Shown piece after piece: positions 35,177-44,626 of a DNA stretch of 64,000 bases. Positions within the stretch are counted from its first letter, which is position 1; each line of letters opens with the position of its first letter. The stretch spans positions 1-64,000 of the forward strand of contig DASYER010000063.1 in assembly GCA_036498905.1 (NCBI GenBank), given 5' to 3'. A program made the position numbers and the translations under genes. Under the pieces are notes generated by a model that did not search any database, was not told the origin of the DNA, and saw only the letters and a program-made list of their open reading frames with translations. Origin of the DNA: DAIDKA01 sp036498905 (GTDB lineage: Bacteria > Pseudomonadota > Gammaproteobacteria > Steroidobacterales > Steroidobacteraceae).

Positions 35177-37219
35177 TTACACCGGGACGGTGGCCCGAAC
35201 GCAGGTGCCGGTCGGGCTCGAGAGGATTGTAAGCTGTCCGCCGAGTTGACGCAGCCGCTCCCGCATGCCGCTCAGACCGACGCCGCGCCCGATCGGATCC
35301 GGCGCATTGTCCGAGTCTTGAACCACCGGCATTCCTTGGCCCGCATCCTGCACTTCGAGTGTGACGGCCTTGGAATTCAGCGTTAACTGAATCGTGACCG
35401 ACGGGCTCTGAGCGTGGCGATGCACATTGCTTATGGCTTCCTGGACTACGCGGAACAGGGCCAACTCCAGATCGCGCGTCAATCGAGGCAATGTCTCGGG
35501 CAGCCGCAGGACCACATTGATGTCGCTGCGGCGGGTGAGCCCATCCGCCAGCCAGCGAAGGGCGCTCAGCAGGCCAATTTCGTCCAGCAGGGGAGGATGC
35601 AGCAGGTAGGAGGCCGTACGAATATCGGAGGAACAGCGATGAGCCAGTGCTGCGCAGTCGGCAATCAGCGGCAGATTTGAGGAGCCTTCGGCCTCCGCCT
35701 GTCGCTGCAGGCGCGCCAGCTGCATACCCAAAGCGGTGAGAATCTGCCCAGTGGAGTCGTGCAGATCACGACCTATGCGTCGGCGCTCGTCATCCTGCAG
35801 TTGAATCAGCGTACCGGCGAGCTGCTGCAGTTCGCGCAGCGTCGACTCGCGCTCTTCATACACTTTCTTACGTCGCGTAATATCGAGAAATACGGCCAGG
35901 GTCAGACGGCGGTGATCGGCTTCAATTCCTGTCAGGTTTACTTCGGCGATCATGGGCTCATCGTTGTCCAGGCGCCTGCAGGTCCATTCAAAGCACGCCG
36001 TGCCTTGTTCGAGCGCTTCCTGAATCTTCTCCCGCATGCTGGCCTCGGACGATCGCCCGTCCGGCTGGGTCGGTGGCGCCAGATCACGGGGCTGAAGGCC
36101 TTTCAATTCTCCAACGCTGAGAGCGCCGAACATCTTGGCGCTGCGCGCATTGCAATCCACAAAATGCTCGCCATCGTGGAGCAGAACTCCAAAGGCCGCA
36201 TTGTTGAATAGCGCGCGATAGTGCCGCTCCCGTCGCCGAAGCGTCCCGAGAAAGTAAATGACCCCACCCGCCGCGGCCAATATGACGAAGGAAAGGGCGC
36301 CGGCCAGCGCCAGCGTTTCGCGCCGCCTGTCGGACCAGCTTGCCAGTGTTGCGGCCTCAAATTGCCAGGCTGCAGAGGCGATCGGATAACCAGTCACGCG
36401 CCTGACGGCTATCACATTCGGTTCGTGAGTTGTCAAAGTGGGCGCGACTATCAGTCCCCCGCTGGCCGGCAACGCGAGCCCGCGACGGAATGATTCGGCG
36501 GAGGCGAAATTCTTGCCGCGCAACGATGCGTATTTTGGGTCGGGAAAAGCCTCGAGTACGGTAGAGTCAACGTTGAATAATCCGGCGCCGCTATCCGGTT
36601 GGGTGGAGCTGAAAATCGGCGCCATCGTATCGAACGCAAACATGGCACCGGCCCAGAGATTGCCGACCCGATGCATAACCGGGACGATATGCTCGCCTGG
36701 GCGATCGGGGTCCGGCATCGGCCCACCGACCCAACTTTGCGCGGCGCCGACCGACAATATCGGTTTGAGCCAGGCAGGCAGCTCGCTCAGCGAGTCGTGG
36801 CGGCCACCACGCGCCATCAGATCGAATCGCGATGGATCTGCGAGAAACAGCGCTCTAACATAGGCGCCGCCGGTCAGCATGTGATCCAGGGTTTTCAGTA
36901 CTTGGGTGGTTGGTGCGGCGGCAAATCCGCGCTCCCCGCCGAGCTCATTGGCCGCAGCCTCGGCAGCGCCGACCCCATCTCCCAGCATGGCTTCGACCTG
37001 TGCGTTAAGAGAAGTGCTTTGGCCGCGTAGGCGGTTCTGCGAAGTCGCAACGGTCAGGCGATGGTCGGATTTGACAACATGTAGCGCATAGCTCCATGTT
37101 CCAATGAGCAGAATCGCCGAGTAGCCGAGCACGATGGCATTCAGCGCCGCGAACGAGTTTGTCGTCCCTGCGCCTGACCGGATGGCTGTGTACAACCGTG
37201 ACAGTGCGCCCAAGATCAT
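35177..37219 (-). CDS. Membrane PAS histidine kinase (NarX/HisKA_3 type)
   Basis: 680 aa. Helix 1 (about 26-48), a periplasmic sensor region of about 250 residues and helix 2 (about 304-325) are followed by a PAS domain (about 333-450). A HisKA_3 dimer domain has phospho-acceptor His487 (RRRIGRDLHDSTGQ), and a HATPase_c (about 575-680) ends with VGLSGMRERLRQLGG. It phosphorylates the NarL-type regulator encoded next, forming a standard pair. The periplasmic region looks like a double Cache-type sensor, though the fold is not certain from sequence. It is downstream of cheB1. Confidence 0.87.
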   Translation of the reverse strand: MILGALSRLYTAIRSGAGTTNSFAALNAIVLGYSAILLIGTWSYALHVVKSDHRLTVATSQNRLRGQSTSLNAQVEAMLGDGVGAAEAAANELGGERGFAAAPTTQVLKTLDHMLTGGAYVRALFLADPSRFDLMARGGRHDSLSELPAWLKPILSVGAAQSWVGGPMPDPDRPGEHIVPVMHRVGNLWAGAMFAFDTMAPIFSSTQPDSGAGLFNVDSTVLEAFPDPKYASLRGKNFASAESFRRGLALPASGGLIVAPTLTTHEPNVIAVRRVTGYPIASAAWQFEAATLASWSDRRRETLALAGALSFVILAAAGGVIYFLGTLRRRERHYRALFNNAAFGVLLHDGEHFVDCNARSAKMFGALSVGELKGLQPRDLAPPTQPDGRSSEASMREKIQEALEQGTACFEWTCRRLDNDEPMIAEVNLTGIEADHRRLTLAVFLDITRRKKVYEERESTLRELQQLAGTLIQLQDDERRRIGRDLHDSTGQILTALGMQLARLQRQAEAEGSSNLPLIADCAALAHRCSSDIRTASYLLHPPLLDEIGLLSALRWLADGLTRRSDINVVLRLPETLPRLTRDLELALFRVVQEAISNVHRHAQSPSVTIQLTLNSKAVTLEVQDAGQGMPVVQDSDNAPDPIGRGVGLSGMRERLRQLGGQLTILSSPTGTCVRATVPV

Positions 37220-37291
37220 AAGTAGCCAGTATGGCGTGCCTGGAAGTTCCGGCGCCAGCGGATTCCGTGTTGCAGTGCGCGTCGAACGCGG

Positions 37292-38407
37292 TTAAGCGCA
37301 ATCGGCCTTGCGGGTAATGTCCATGGCCGCGGCCAAGACACACAATTGACTGCCGATTGCAGTCAGCGGCAGCACCTGGCATGCCGCTCCCGCTTCTACG
37401 GCGGCACCCGGCATGCCCCATACGACGCTGCTCGCCTCGTCTTGCGCGATCGTCGGACTACCGGCATCACGCATCTCCTTCAGACCTTCGGCGCCGTCCT
37501 TACCCATGCCCGTCAGAATGGCGCCAATGGCGTTGCGGCCGGCCTGTTGTGCCACCGAGCGAAACAACACATCCACCGAGGGCTTGTGCCGGTTCACCGC
37601 CGGTCCATCGTCCAATCGACAGATGTACCGGGCACCGTCGCGGACAAGCAGCAGGTGCCGATCTCCCGGTGCGATATAGACATGGCCCGACAACACCTGT
37701 TGTCCGTCCTGTGCCTCGCACACGGTTACCTTACAGCAGGCATTCATCCGCTTCGCAAACTGTGCGCTGAAGTCCTTCGGAATGTGCTGCGTGACCAGCA
37801 CCCCGGGCGCATCCGGCGGCAATCCCATCAGTACTTCCCTGATGGCCGCCGTGCCTCCCGTTGAGGCGCCGATCGCGATGATGCGGTCGGTGGTCCGGAA
37901 TCGCGGCGGGGGAGCCTTGGCAAGCACGACGTCGGCGCTGTGCCGGGGCGATGAGGGCAGGGAGCCAGACGGCAATTCGGCCAGACGGTGCACCCTCGCC
38001 TGGGCGGCCATTTTCACTTTCTCGATGAGTTCTGCCCGATACTCGCCAAGCGTGGCGGCCAGATCAATTTGTGGTTTGGGCAGATAATCCACTGCGCCCA
38101 GAGACAGCGCCTCGAGGGTGATGTCGGCACCGTGGCCGGTGAGCGATGAGACCATCACGACCGGCATCGGGCGCAAACGCATCAAATTGCGCAGGAACGT
38201 GATGCCGTCCATCTTCGGCATTTCTACATCCAACGTGAGCACGTCCGGGCGAAGTTCCTTGATTTTCTCCCGGGCCATATAGGCATCCGTAGCCGTGCCG
38301 ACCACCTCGACGGTACTGTCGCTGGACAGCAACTCGGTCAGGATCCGACGTACCAGGGCCGAATCATCGATGATCAGTACCCGAGTTCGAGCACTACTGT
38401 GGGTCAT
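37292..38407 (-). CDS. cheB: CheB1 receptor methylesterase/deamidase
   Basis: About 371 aa. The receiver domain has phospho-acceptor Asp60 (LTLDVEMPKMDG). The catalytic domain has the Ser-His-Asp triad motifs GASTGGT, VTQHIPKDFSAQFAKRMN and TGMGKDGAEGLKEMR. CheB removes methyl groups from receptor glutamates to reset sensitivity. ATG 38407 is chosen because AAGGAG is 8 nt upstream, inside the end of cheD. It overlaps cheD by 14 bp. A second cheB is at 46986-48059. Confidence 0.92.
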   Translation of the reverse strand: MTHSSARTRVLIIDDSALVRRILTELLSSDSTVEVVGTATDAYMAREKIKELRPDVLTLDVEMPKMDGITFLRNLMRLRPMPVVMVSSLTGHGADITLEALSLGAVDYLPKPQIDLAATLGEYRAELIEKVKMAAQARVHRLAELPSGSLPSSPRHSADVVLAKAPPPRFRTTDRIIAIGASTGGTAAIREVLMGLPPDAPGVLVTQHIPKDFSAQFAKRMNACCKVTVCEAQDGQQVLSGHVYIAPGDRHLLLVRDGARYICRLDDGPAVNRHKPSVDVLFRSVAQQAGRNAIGAILTGMGKDGAEGLKEMRDAGSPTIAQDEASSVVWGMPGAAVEAGAACQVLPLTAIGSQLCVLAAAMDITRKADCA

Positions 38408-39038
38408 TGCCGGCACTCCTTCCCTTGAACAGTTCCACTTTGTTGCCTTCCGTTCCTGAGTCGATGCTTTCCCGATAGGCCTGCTCGTTGTAGGCGACGG
38501 CGCGACTGTCGACTGCGCGCAGGCGCTTCAGGAGTACCCTCCCGGATTCCGGGAAGTACACGACCCGCCTGGGGAATACATCGGCCACGTCCTGTGCGAT
38601 GACCGCAAGCCCTTCCACCTTGAGGAAGGCTTGGGCGAAGGCAATATTGCGCGCCCCGACGTCCGTCATGGAGGGCAAAATCCGTGCACCGCCGAAAAGC
38701 TTCACTTCGAGGCGTCCGTGGCGCGCGCCCAGCTTGAGCAATTCATTGATTAGACTTTCCATCGCGTAGCAGCCATAGCGCATGGACGCATTGCCCTCCG
38801 GCAGCATGAAATGGTTCATGCCGCCGACGCCGTTCTCCAGATCCCGAATACACGCGGAAATGCAGGAGCCCAGTACCGTGGAGACGGCTTCCGCTTCACG
38901 CGTGACGTAGTATTCTCCGGGAAGAATCGTTGCAGTCCACACTCCGGTGCCCGGATCCCAGTAGCGCTGAATGCCCTCGAACCCCCGAACCGCCATCGGC
39001 ATCGGGGATCCTGCAGCCCTATTAAGGATGCCGCTCAT
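38394..39038 (-). CDS. cheD: CheD receptor glutamine deamidase
   Basis: 214 aa. Catalytic Cys59 (VLGSCISACIRD) and His76 (GGMNHFMLPEG) are 17 residues apart, as in known CheD proteins; GARILPSMTDVGARN is a further family motif. It deamidates specific receptor glutamines to glutamate, preparing methylation sites. Length is somewhat above the usual 160-200 aa, with an N-terminal extension of about 30 residues. It lies between the PAS receptor and cheB1 genes. Confidence 0.92.
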   Translation of the reverse strand: MSGILNRAAGSPMPMAVRGFEGIQRYWDPGTGVWTATILPGEYYVTREAEAVSTVLGSCISACIRDLENGVGGMNHFMLPEGNASMRYGCYAMESLINELLKLGARHGRLEVKLFGGARILPSMTDVGARNIAFAQAFLKVEGLAVIAQDVADVFPRRVVYFPESGRVLLKRLRAVDSRAVAYNEQAYRESIDSGTEGNKVELFKGRSAGNDPQ

Positions 39039-39056
39039 GCGGATGTGTTGCGGAGC

Positions 39057-40616
39057 CTAGAACTGGTCCCATTCGCCATCTGTACCGGTAGCGGAACCCG
39101 CGCCGGTTTGCATCCTGGTGCTCGACACCGTGGACGCACGAGGTCTGGCGGCGATAGCCTTCGCATCATCCTTTGCCCAGGGGCGCGCGGCGCCGCGCCG
39201 CTCGACGGGTGCCGTCGCCGGTCGCAGCGGCTCCCCTGATACGGTGTAAATGTGCATCATTTCGGTGAGGCCCCTTGCCTGATCCGCCATCGACTGGCTC
39301 GCCGCCGAGGCCTCCTCGACCAGTGCCGAGTTTTGCTGAGTCATCTGATCGAGCTGCATGACGGCCTTATTGACCTGATCGATGCCGGAGGACTGCTCCC
39401 GGCTTGCCGCGGCAATTTCCCCGATGATGTCGCTGACTTTCTTGACTGCCGAGACCAACTGCTCGAGCGTCTGACCGGACTGCGCCACCAGCGACGAGCC
39501 TTCATCGACCTTCTTGCTGCTGTCCTGAATCAGATCCTTGATTTCCTTGGCCGCGGTGGCACTGCGCCCGGCCAGATTGCGCACTTCGCTGGCAACCACC
39601 GCGAAGCCACGGCCCTGTTCGCCGGCACGGGCGGCCTCGACCGCGGCGTTCAATGCAAGCAGATTGGTCTGAAAGGCGATTTCATCGATGACGCCGATGA
39701 TGTCCGCGATCTTCGTCGATGACTCGTTTATTTCGGTCATGGCCTTGACGGCCTTCGCCACCACAATACCGCCCTTCTGGGCCTGGTCACGCGCGGCGAC
39801 TGCCAGCTGATTGGCCTGGGCAGCGTTATCCGCATTCTGCTTTACGGTGGCGGTTATCTCCTCCATTGACGAGGCGGTCTCCTCCAGGCTGGCCGCCTGT
39901 TGCTCGGTGCGCTGGCTGAGATCTGCGTTGCCCTGCGAAATCTCGTCCGCATTGCGCGCCACCTCGCCGGCGGCTGCCTTCACGCGACCCACCATGTCGC
40001 CCATAGTCTCGGTCAGCTGGTTGATTCCACGTGCCAATGCTTCCTGGAAGCCATTCTTGCCTTCCAGCGCGATGCGCTTCTTGAGGTCCCCTTCATTGAC
40101 CGCAGCCACAATTTCCTGAATTTCGCGTTCCACCGCCACATCGGCTGCTCGATCCGCCTGCGCCGCCTTGAGTTGGCCCTCATAGTCGGCGACTTTAAGA
40201 GTCAGATCGGTGATATCCGCGGCAAGGATGACGACCTTGAAGGGCTTGCCCTTCTTGTCCAGGATCGGATTGTAGGTGGCCTGCAGCCACACCTGTCTCC
40301 CGCCTTTCGCAATCCGCTTGTACCGGCCGGCATCGAATTCCGCACGCCCAAGCTTGTCCCAAAACTGAAGATAGTCGAGGTCCTCGCTCTCCGCTGGATC
40401 GACAAACAGGCTGTGATGGCCGCCCTTGATCTCCTCAAGCGAGTAACCCATGGCCTTCAGGAAGTTGTCATTGGCGGTGAGGATGGTGCCATCGAGGGTG
40501 AGTTCGATAACCGCTTGCGACCGTGTGAGTGCCGCAACTTCGGCACTTCGTTCGGCCAGTAACCCCTTGCCAGCGCCCGCCTTACGTGCGGCCGGCTTGC
40601 GCTTCTTCGTTGCCAT
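39057..40616 (-). CDS. Soluble PAS-domain chemoreceptor
   Basis: 519 aa with no membrane helix. A PAS domain lies at about 25-140 (TILTANDNFLKAMGYSLEEIKGGHHSLFV and VWLQATYNPI, so probably ligand- or redox-sensing), followed by a HAMP-like segment and the methyl-accepting coiled coil. The hairpin tip is IDEIAFQTNLLALNAAVEAARAGEQGRGFAVVASEVRNLA. The final residues EWDQF fit the xWxxF pentapeptide that tethers CheR/CheB to receptors. AAAGGA precedes the ATG. It is located between cheW1 and cheD. Confidence 0.9.
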   Translation of the reverse strand: MATKKRKPAARKAGAGKGLLAERSAEVAALTRSQAVIELTLDGTILTANDNFLKAMGYSLEEIKGGHHSLFVDPAESEDLDYLQFWDKLGRAEFDAGRYKRIAKGGRQVWLQATYNPILDKKGKPFKVVILAADITDLTLKVADYEGQLKAAQADRAADVAVEREIQEIVAAVNEGDLKKRIALEGKNGFQEALARGINQLTETMGDMVGRVKAAAGEVARNADEISQGNADLSQRTEQQAASLEETASSMEEITATVKQNADNAAQANQLAVAARDQAQKGGIVVAKAVKAMTEINESSTKIADIIGVIDEIAFQTNLLALNAAVEAARAGEQGRGFAVVASEVRNLAGRSATAAKEIKDLIQDSSKKVDEGSSLVAQSGQTLEQLVSAVKKVSDIIGEIAAASREQSSGIDQVNKAVMQLDQMTQQNSALVEEASAASQSMADQARGLTEMMHIYTVSGEPLRPATAPVERRGAARPWAKDDAKAIAARPRASTVSSTRMQTGAGSATGTDGEWDQF

Positions 40617-40679
40617 GACTCTGTCCTTTAAAATAATATTGCTAAGTTGCTTGATGACGTTGATCTATCCAGCGCGCGT

Positions 40680-41198
40680 TCAGGCCGCTCCGGCCAGTAT
40701 GGGCGACTCGCTCTGCTCCATGTCGCAACGGATCAATTCGTTGACGTCGAGCAGGATCAGCATGCGGTCCGCAACTGTCGCAAGACCTTTTACGAGTTCG
40801 GCGTTGATTTTGCTGCCGAGGCTCGGCGGGTCCTGCAGTTTGGCCGCGTCGATGCCGACCACGTCGGAGACGCTATCCACGACCAAGCCAAATTCACGAC
40901 GTCCAGAGGATGACATTACGGACAGCACGACAATGACGGTCACCGGCGTGAACTGCGCCTGTTCGAGACCGAAACGCACCCGCATGTCGATGACCGGCAC
41001 GATCGAGCCACGAATATTCAATACGCCAAGCAAATGCGTGGCCGCCTGTGGCAATCGCGTCACGGGTGCCCAGCCGCGAATCTCCTGCACGCTCAGGATG
41101 TCCACCCCGTACGTCTCGGCTCCGAGACAAAACGTCAGTACCTGACGCGAGGCATCGGACGTTGAAGCTTCCGGGATGGTCGGTTGGTTGGGATTCAC
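40680..41198 (-). CDS. cheW: CheW1 coupling protein
   Basis: 172 aa from GTG 41198, where AAGGAG is 7-8 nt upstream; the longer ORF would overlap cheA. The protein is one CheW domain: QVLTFCLGAETYGVDILSVQEI, LPQAATHLLGVLNIRGSIVPVIDMR and VVDSVSDVV. It links receptors to CheA. The gene follows cheA1 by 34 bp. Confidence 0.9.
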   Translation of the reverse strand: MNPNQPTIPEASTSDASRQVLTFCLGAETYGVDILSVQEIRGWAPVTRLPQAATHLLGVLNIRGSIVPVIDMRVRFGLEQAQFTPVTVIVVLSVMSSSGRREFGLVVDSVSDVVGIDAAKLQDPPSLGSKINAELVKGLATVADRMLILLDVNELIRCDMEQSESPILAGAA

Positions 41199-41232
41199 TG
41201 TCGCCACTCCTTTGAGGATATTTCGCGCGATC

Positions 41233-43251
41233 TCATGCGACGCACCTTTGATCGGCAAAGCGCACCAGTCCCGGGACATCAAGAATCAGCGCCACGCTGC
41301 CGTCGCCCAGAACTGTTGCACCCGAGACGCCTTCGATGCGCCGGTAGTTGGTCTCTATCGACTTGACGACAACCTGCTGCTGGCCGACCAGGTCATCGAC
41401 AAAGAGTCCGACCTTGCGGCCGTCACCTTCGACCACCATGATTGAACCGTGCTCCAGGTCGCGGCACATGGGTTCGACGGCAAACAGTTCATGGATTCGA
41501 ATGATGGGAACGTATTCCCCGCGGAAGGAGAACACCTCTTCGCGTCCGATCAGGCAGCGGGCCGCACCACGTTTGAGCCGTAGCGACTCGACGATGGCCA
41601 CAAGTGGAACGATGTAGACTTCTTTGCCAACGGCCACCGACAGTCCGTCGACAATCGCCAGCGTCAGTGGGAGCGTGATGATTACGCTTGAGCCCTTGCC
41701 CGCCTGGGTACGCAATTCGACGGTACCGCCGAGTTCCTTGATGTTCCGGCGCACGACGTCCATACCTACGCCGCGACCCGACAGGTCTGTGGTTATTTCG
41801 GCTGTCGAAAAGCCGGGGTGAAATATGAGATTCGCAATGGCATCCTCGGAGAGCGCATCATTCTGATCGACCAATCCCTTGGCGCGCGCCTTGGAGAGGA
41901 TTCTTTCGAGGTTCAGTCCGGCGCCATCGTCTCCTACCTCGATAACGATGGAGCCGCCGCGGTGCTGAGCGTTGAGGAATAGGGTGCCCACCGGCGACTT
42001 TCCGGCTGCTGTGCGGGTCTCGGGCAGCTCGATGCCGTGGTCAATGGAGTTTCTGACCAGGTGAACCAGTGGATCGCCGATTCGCTCAAGGAGCTTTTTG
42101 TCCAGTTCGGTTTGCTCACCGCTCATTTTCAGCTCAATCTGCTTGTTCAGTCGCTGCGACAGGTCGCGAACCAGCCGCGGGAATCGACTGAACGCGGAAC
42201 TGATCGGCAGCATGCGTACGCGCATGACGCTCTCCTGGAGTTCGCGAACATTGCGCTCCAGCTGCGTGAGGCGGGTGAGAAGCCGGTCGGTACGTGGGGA
42301 TGCCGGGCTGTGCACAAACTGCATCAACATGGATTGCGTGATTACAATCTCGCCCACCGCATTCATCAGCTCGTCCAGCTTCTCAATCGAGACGCGAATC
42401 GAGTTGGAATCCGAGGCTGGGGCGTTCGCGGATTTCTCCGTCGTGGCGCCAGTCACAGCGGATTGAGGAGTTGGTGTCGGAGTAGTAGCGGGCACCGGCG
42501 GTTCACAGGGAGCCGCCCGGGCTTGTGGTGAAAACTCGGTGGACTCCTTGATGCTTAACTGACAATCCGCTTCGGCCCACTCAAAGACATTGAGAATGGC
42601 TTCCCGGGTCAGTTCAGTAGTGAGGGTAATGGCCCAGGTCACATAGCAGACTTGCGGATCGAGGTCCGCAAATGCCGGGATGGCATCGGTATTGGCGATC
42701 AGGGCCAGCGCGCCGAGTTCTGCCAGCTCGGCGAAGATGCGCGAGGGATCGTTGCCTTGCACCAGCAACTGATTATTGGGCCGGAAGTCGAGTTTCCAGG
42801 TCTTCTGCTTGGGATGCGGAATGCCGATCGGGACGGCCGATGAGACCGGCGGCGCCTTGGGACCCTGTACTACCAACTGCTCCAGATCGAATTGGATATC
42901 CGCAACGATCTGCTGATCGATCGGGGTCTTGCGTTGAGTCGACTGAAGCATGCCACGCAACAGATCCGTTGCCTTGAGCAGCAGGTCGATGATGGGACTC
43001 GTGACGGACATTCGTCCGGCGCGCAGCTCATCCAGAAGTGTCTCCAGCGTATGCGTGAAGGAGGCAATTTCAGTAAAGGCGAACATTCCGCTGCCGCCCT
43101 TGATCGAATGAGCGACGCGAAAAATGGAATTGATAGACTCGGCATTCGGGGCGCCCGGGTCGAGCTCAAGCAGCGCCTTCTCCATGGCGTCGAGTGCCTC
43201 GAAGGCCTCCTCGAAGAACGCATCGTGAAATTGGCTCATTTCGTTCGACAT
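41233..43251 (-). CDS. cheA: CheA1 chemotaxis histidine kinase
   Basis: 672 aa from ATG 43251 (GGAG 9 nt upstream). P1 Hpt domain with His48 (RVAHSIKGGSGMF). The P2-like region (about 180-270) is an extra alpha/beta domain (WKLDFRPNNQLLVQGNDP). P3/P4 carry ELMNAVGEIVITQSML, NSIDHGIELPETR, DDGAGLNLERI and GRGVGMDVVRRNI, and a P5 CheW domain ends the protein. It phosphorylates CheY and CheB. The gene lies between the STAS gene and cheW1. Confidence 0.92.
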   Translation of the reverse strand: MSNEMSQFHDAFFEEAFEALDAMEKALLELDPGAPNAESINSIFRVAHSIKGGSGMFAFTEIASFTHTLETLLDELRAGRMSVTSPIIDLLLKATDLLRGMLQSTQRKTPIDQQIVADIQFDLEQLVVQGPKAPPVSSAVPIGIPHPKQKTWKLDFRPNNQLLVQGNDPSRIFAELAELGALALIANTDAIPAFADLDPQVCYVTWAITLTTELTREAILNVFEWAEADCQLSIKESTEFSPQARAAPCEPPVPATTPTPTPQSAVTGATTEKSANAPASDSNSIRVSIEKLDELMNAVGEIVITQSMLMQFVHSPASPRTDRLLTRLTQLERNVRELQESVMRVRMLPISSAFSRFPRLVRDLSQRLNKQIELKMSGEQTELDKKLLERIGDPLVHLVRNSIDHGIELPETRTAAGKSPVGTLFLNAQHRGGSIVIEVGDDGAGLNLERILSKARAKGLVDQNDALSEDAIANLIFHPGFSTAEITTDLSGRGVGMDVVRRNIKELGGTVELRTQAGKGSSVIITLPLTLAIVDGLSVAVGKEVYIVPLVAIVESLRLKRGAARCLIGREEVFSFRGEYVPIIRIHELFAVEPMCRDLEHGSIMVVEGDGRKVGLFVDDLVGQQQVVVKSIETNYRRIEGVSGATVLGDGSVALILDVPGLVRFADQRCVA

Positions 43252-43255
43252 GCGC

Positions 43256-43567
43256 CTACGCTCCGACCGCAGCGCAGGGCGCTGGCGGACCGACATGCAG
43301 ATCTAATGCGGCCGCGGCGCCGCATAGTGCCGGGCTGTCGCCCTGCCAGGCTGTGCTTCGCCCGCCGGCGAGGCGATCACGGCAAAATGCGAAGAGCAGC
43401 TGCAGTGTCGCGGTGTCCACGCGCTGGACATCCGTCACATCGATCAGCACGACATCGGGGGACTCCAGGAGGAGGAGCAGCTCCTGCTTGAGGGATGCGC
43501 TTTCGCGAACATCGGCGTTCGCAGGCAGACGGACGGTCTGTCGGCCGGACATTTCAGACATGATCAC
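43256..43567 (-). CDS. STAS-domain protein 1
   Basis: 103 aa with a STAS fold: VRLPANADVRESASLKQEL, VLIDVTDVQRVDTATLQLLFAF (the DTA motif holds Thr where anti-sigma antagonists carry the phospho-Ser). STAS proteins of this type sit in many chemosensory clusters as regulators of kinases or protein complexes. Start GTG 43567 overlaps the cheZ stop (GTGA); ATG 43561 is an alternative. The C-terminal 20 residues are Ala/Pro-rich. Confidence 0.75.
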   Translation of the reverse strand: MIMSEMSGRQTVRLPANADVRESASLKQELLLLLESPDVVLIDVTDVQRVDTATLQLLFAFCRDRLAGGRSTAWQGDSPALCGAAAALDLHVGPPAPCAAVGA

Positions 43568-44223
43568 AACCCCAGATCCGAAAGCAGGGCGTCGACGTCC
43601 TGCTGATCAGCCAATGCAATTCCGTGGTCGATGCCGGGGACGACCGGGCCATATCCGTTGACGGACTCGGGCACAGTGTTTGGGCGCGGCTCGACTCCCT
43701 CAGCCGCAATTCGCATCAGGCCCGCAAGCGTCGCCTCGACCTCGTCCACAAGCTTGATCACGCCCCGCACGATCTGACCTGTCAGGTCTTGATAACCTTG
43801 CGCGAGGTGCACGTCGGAGAGGTGGGACCGCAGCTGCGTTGCGGCTGTGACCACCTCCTTGGACTTCGGATCGGCGGCCGTGGCCACCAGGGTTGCCACC
43901 AGGGGTGTCGCACGCTCGATCAGATCCATCGTGCGGTGCGCCGCATCGTCGGTTAGCTTCATGACGTGCACCAGGCGCTGTCGTGCATCCGGGACATCTC
44001 TTTCGGCCAGATCCGCAAAGCGCGAATTGAGCCGGAATGCTTCCAGCGCCTGACGTACTCGGCCGGTCAATCGGCGCAGTTCCGCAAACAAATCCTTGCG
44101 TCGGCCATGGACGAGGTCGTCCAGAACGCGCTCGAATTCCGGACCGTCGCCCGCGGCTACCGCGGCGGTCAGGCGCTCGAGAAGCGGCCGAAGTCGCTGC
44201 AGATTTCGTTGTGGGTCTGCCAT
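43564..44223 (-). CDS. cheZ: CheZ, CheY-P phosphatase
   Basis: 219 aa from ATG 44223. A long helical hairpin carries the active site Asp146 and Gln150 (GYQDLTGQ) that removes phosphate from CheY. The C-terminal CheY-binding helix is DQQDVDALLSDLGL. CheZ marks beta- and gamma-proteobacterial pathways. The ATG lies just before the end of cheY is reached (8 bp apart), so translation is probably coupled. No strong ribosome site is seen. Confidence 0.9.
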   Translation of the reverse strand: MADPQRNLQRLRPLLERLTAAVAAGDGPEFERVLDDLVHGRRKDLFAELRRLTGRVRQALEAFRLNSRFADLAERDVPDARQRLVHVMKLTDDAAHRTMDLIERATPLVATLVATAADPKSKEVVTAATQLRSHLSDVHLAQGYQDLTGQIVRGVIKLVDEVEATLAGLMRIAAEGVEPRPNTVPESVNGYGPVVPGIDHGIALADQQDVDALLSDLGL

Positions 44224-44230
44224 GGAGGGA

Positions 44231-44626
44231 TCAGCCGGCCGCAGCCGCGCGCGACTGCAGAATCTTGTCAAGTTTCTGCTTGAGGATTTCTGCCGTGAAG
44301 GGTTTGACGACGTACCCACTCACACCGGCCTGCACCGCCTCAACGATCTGCTCGCGCTTGGCTTCAGCGGTTACCATCAATACCGGCAGACTCTTCAGCC
44401 GTGCGTCGGCTCTGATCGCCTTTAGGAGGTCCAACCCTGGCATCAGCGGCATATTCCAGTCGGTGATCACGAAATCGAAATTGCCCGCCTGCAGCATTGG
44501 CCACGCGGTTTTGCCATCATCGGCCTCCTGGATATTCTGGTAGCCGAGTTCCTGGAGGAGGTTCTTCACAATGCGACGCATGGTGGAGAAGTCGTCGACT
44601 ACGAGATACTTGATTGCGGTACTCAC
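44231..44626 (-). CDS. cheY: CheY response regulator
   Basis: 131 aa single receiver domain with Asp11/Asp12, phospho-acceptor Asp56 (VITDWNMP) and Lys in GYVVKPFTAE. It is closely similar to enterobacterial CheY around ADDGKTA and NMPLMPGLDLL. Phosphorylated by CheA, it binds FliM and FliN. GTG start overlaps the fliM stop (GTGA). Co-transcribed with cheZ. Confidence 0.94.
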   Translation of the reverse strand: MSTAIKYLVVDDFSTMRRIVKNLLQELGYQNIQEADDGKTAWPMLQAGNFDFVITDWNMPLMPGLDLLKAIRADARLKSLPVLMVTAEAKREQIVEAVQAGVSGYVVKPFTAEILKQKLDKILQSRAAAAG

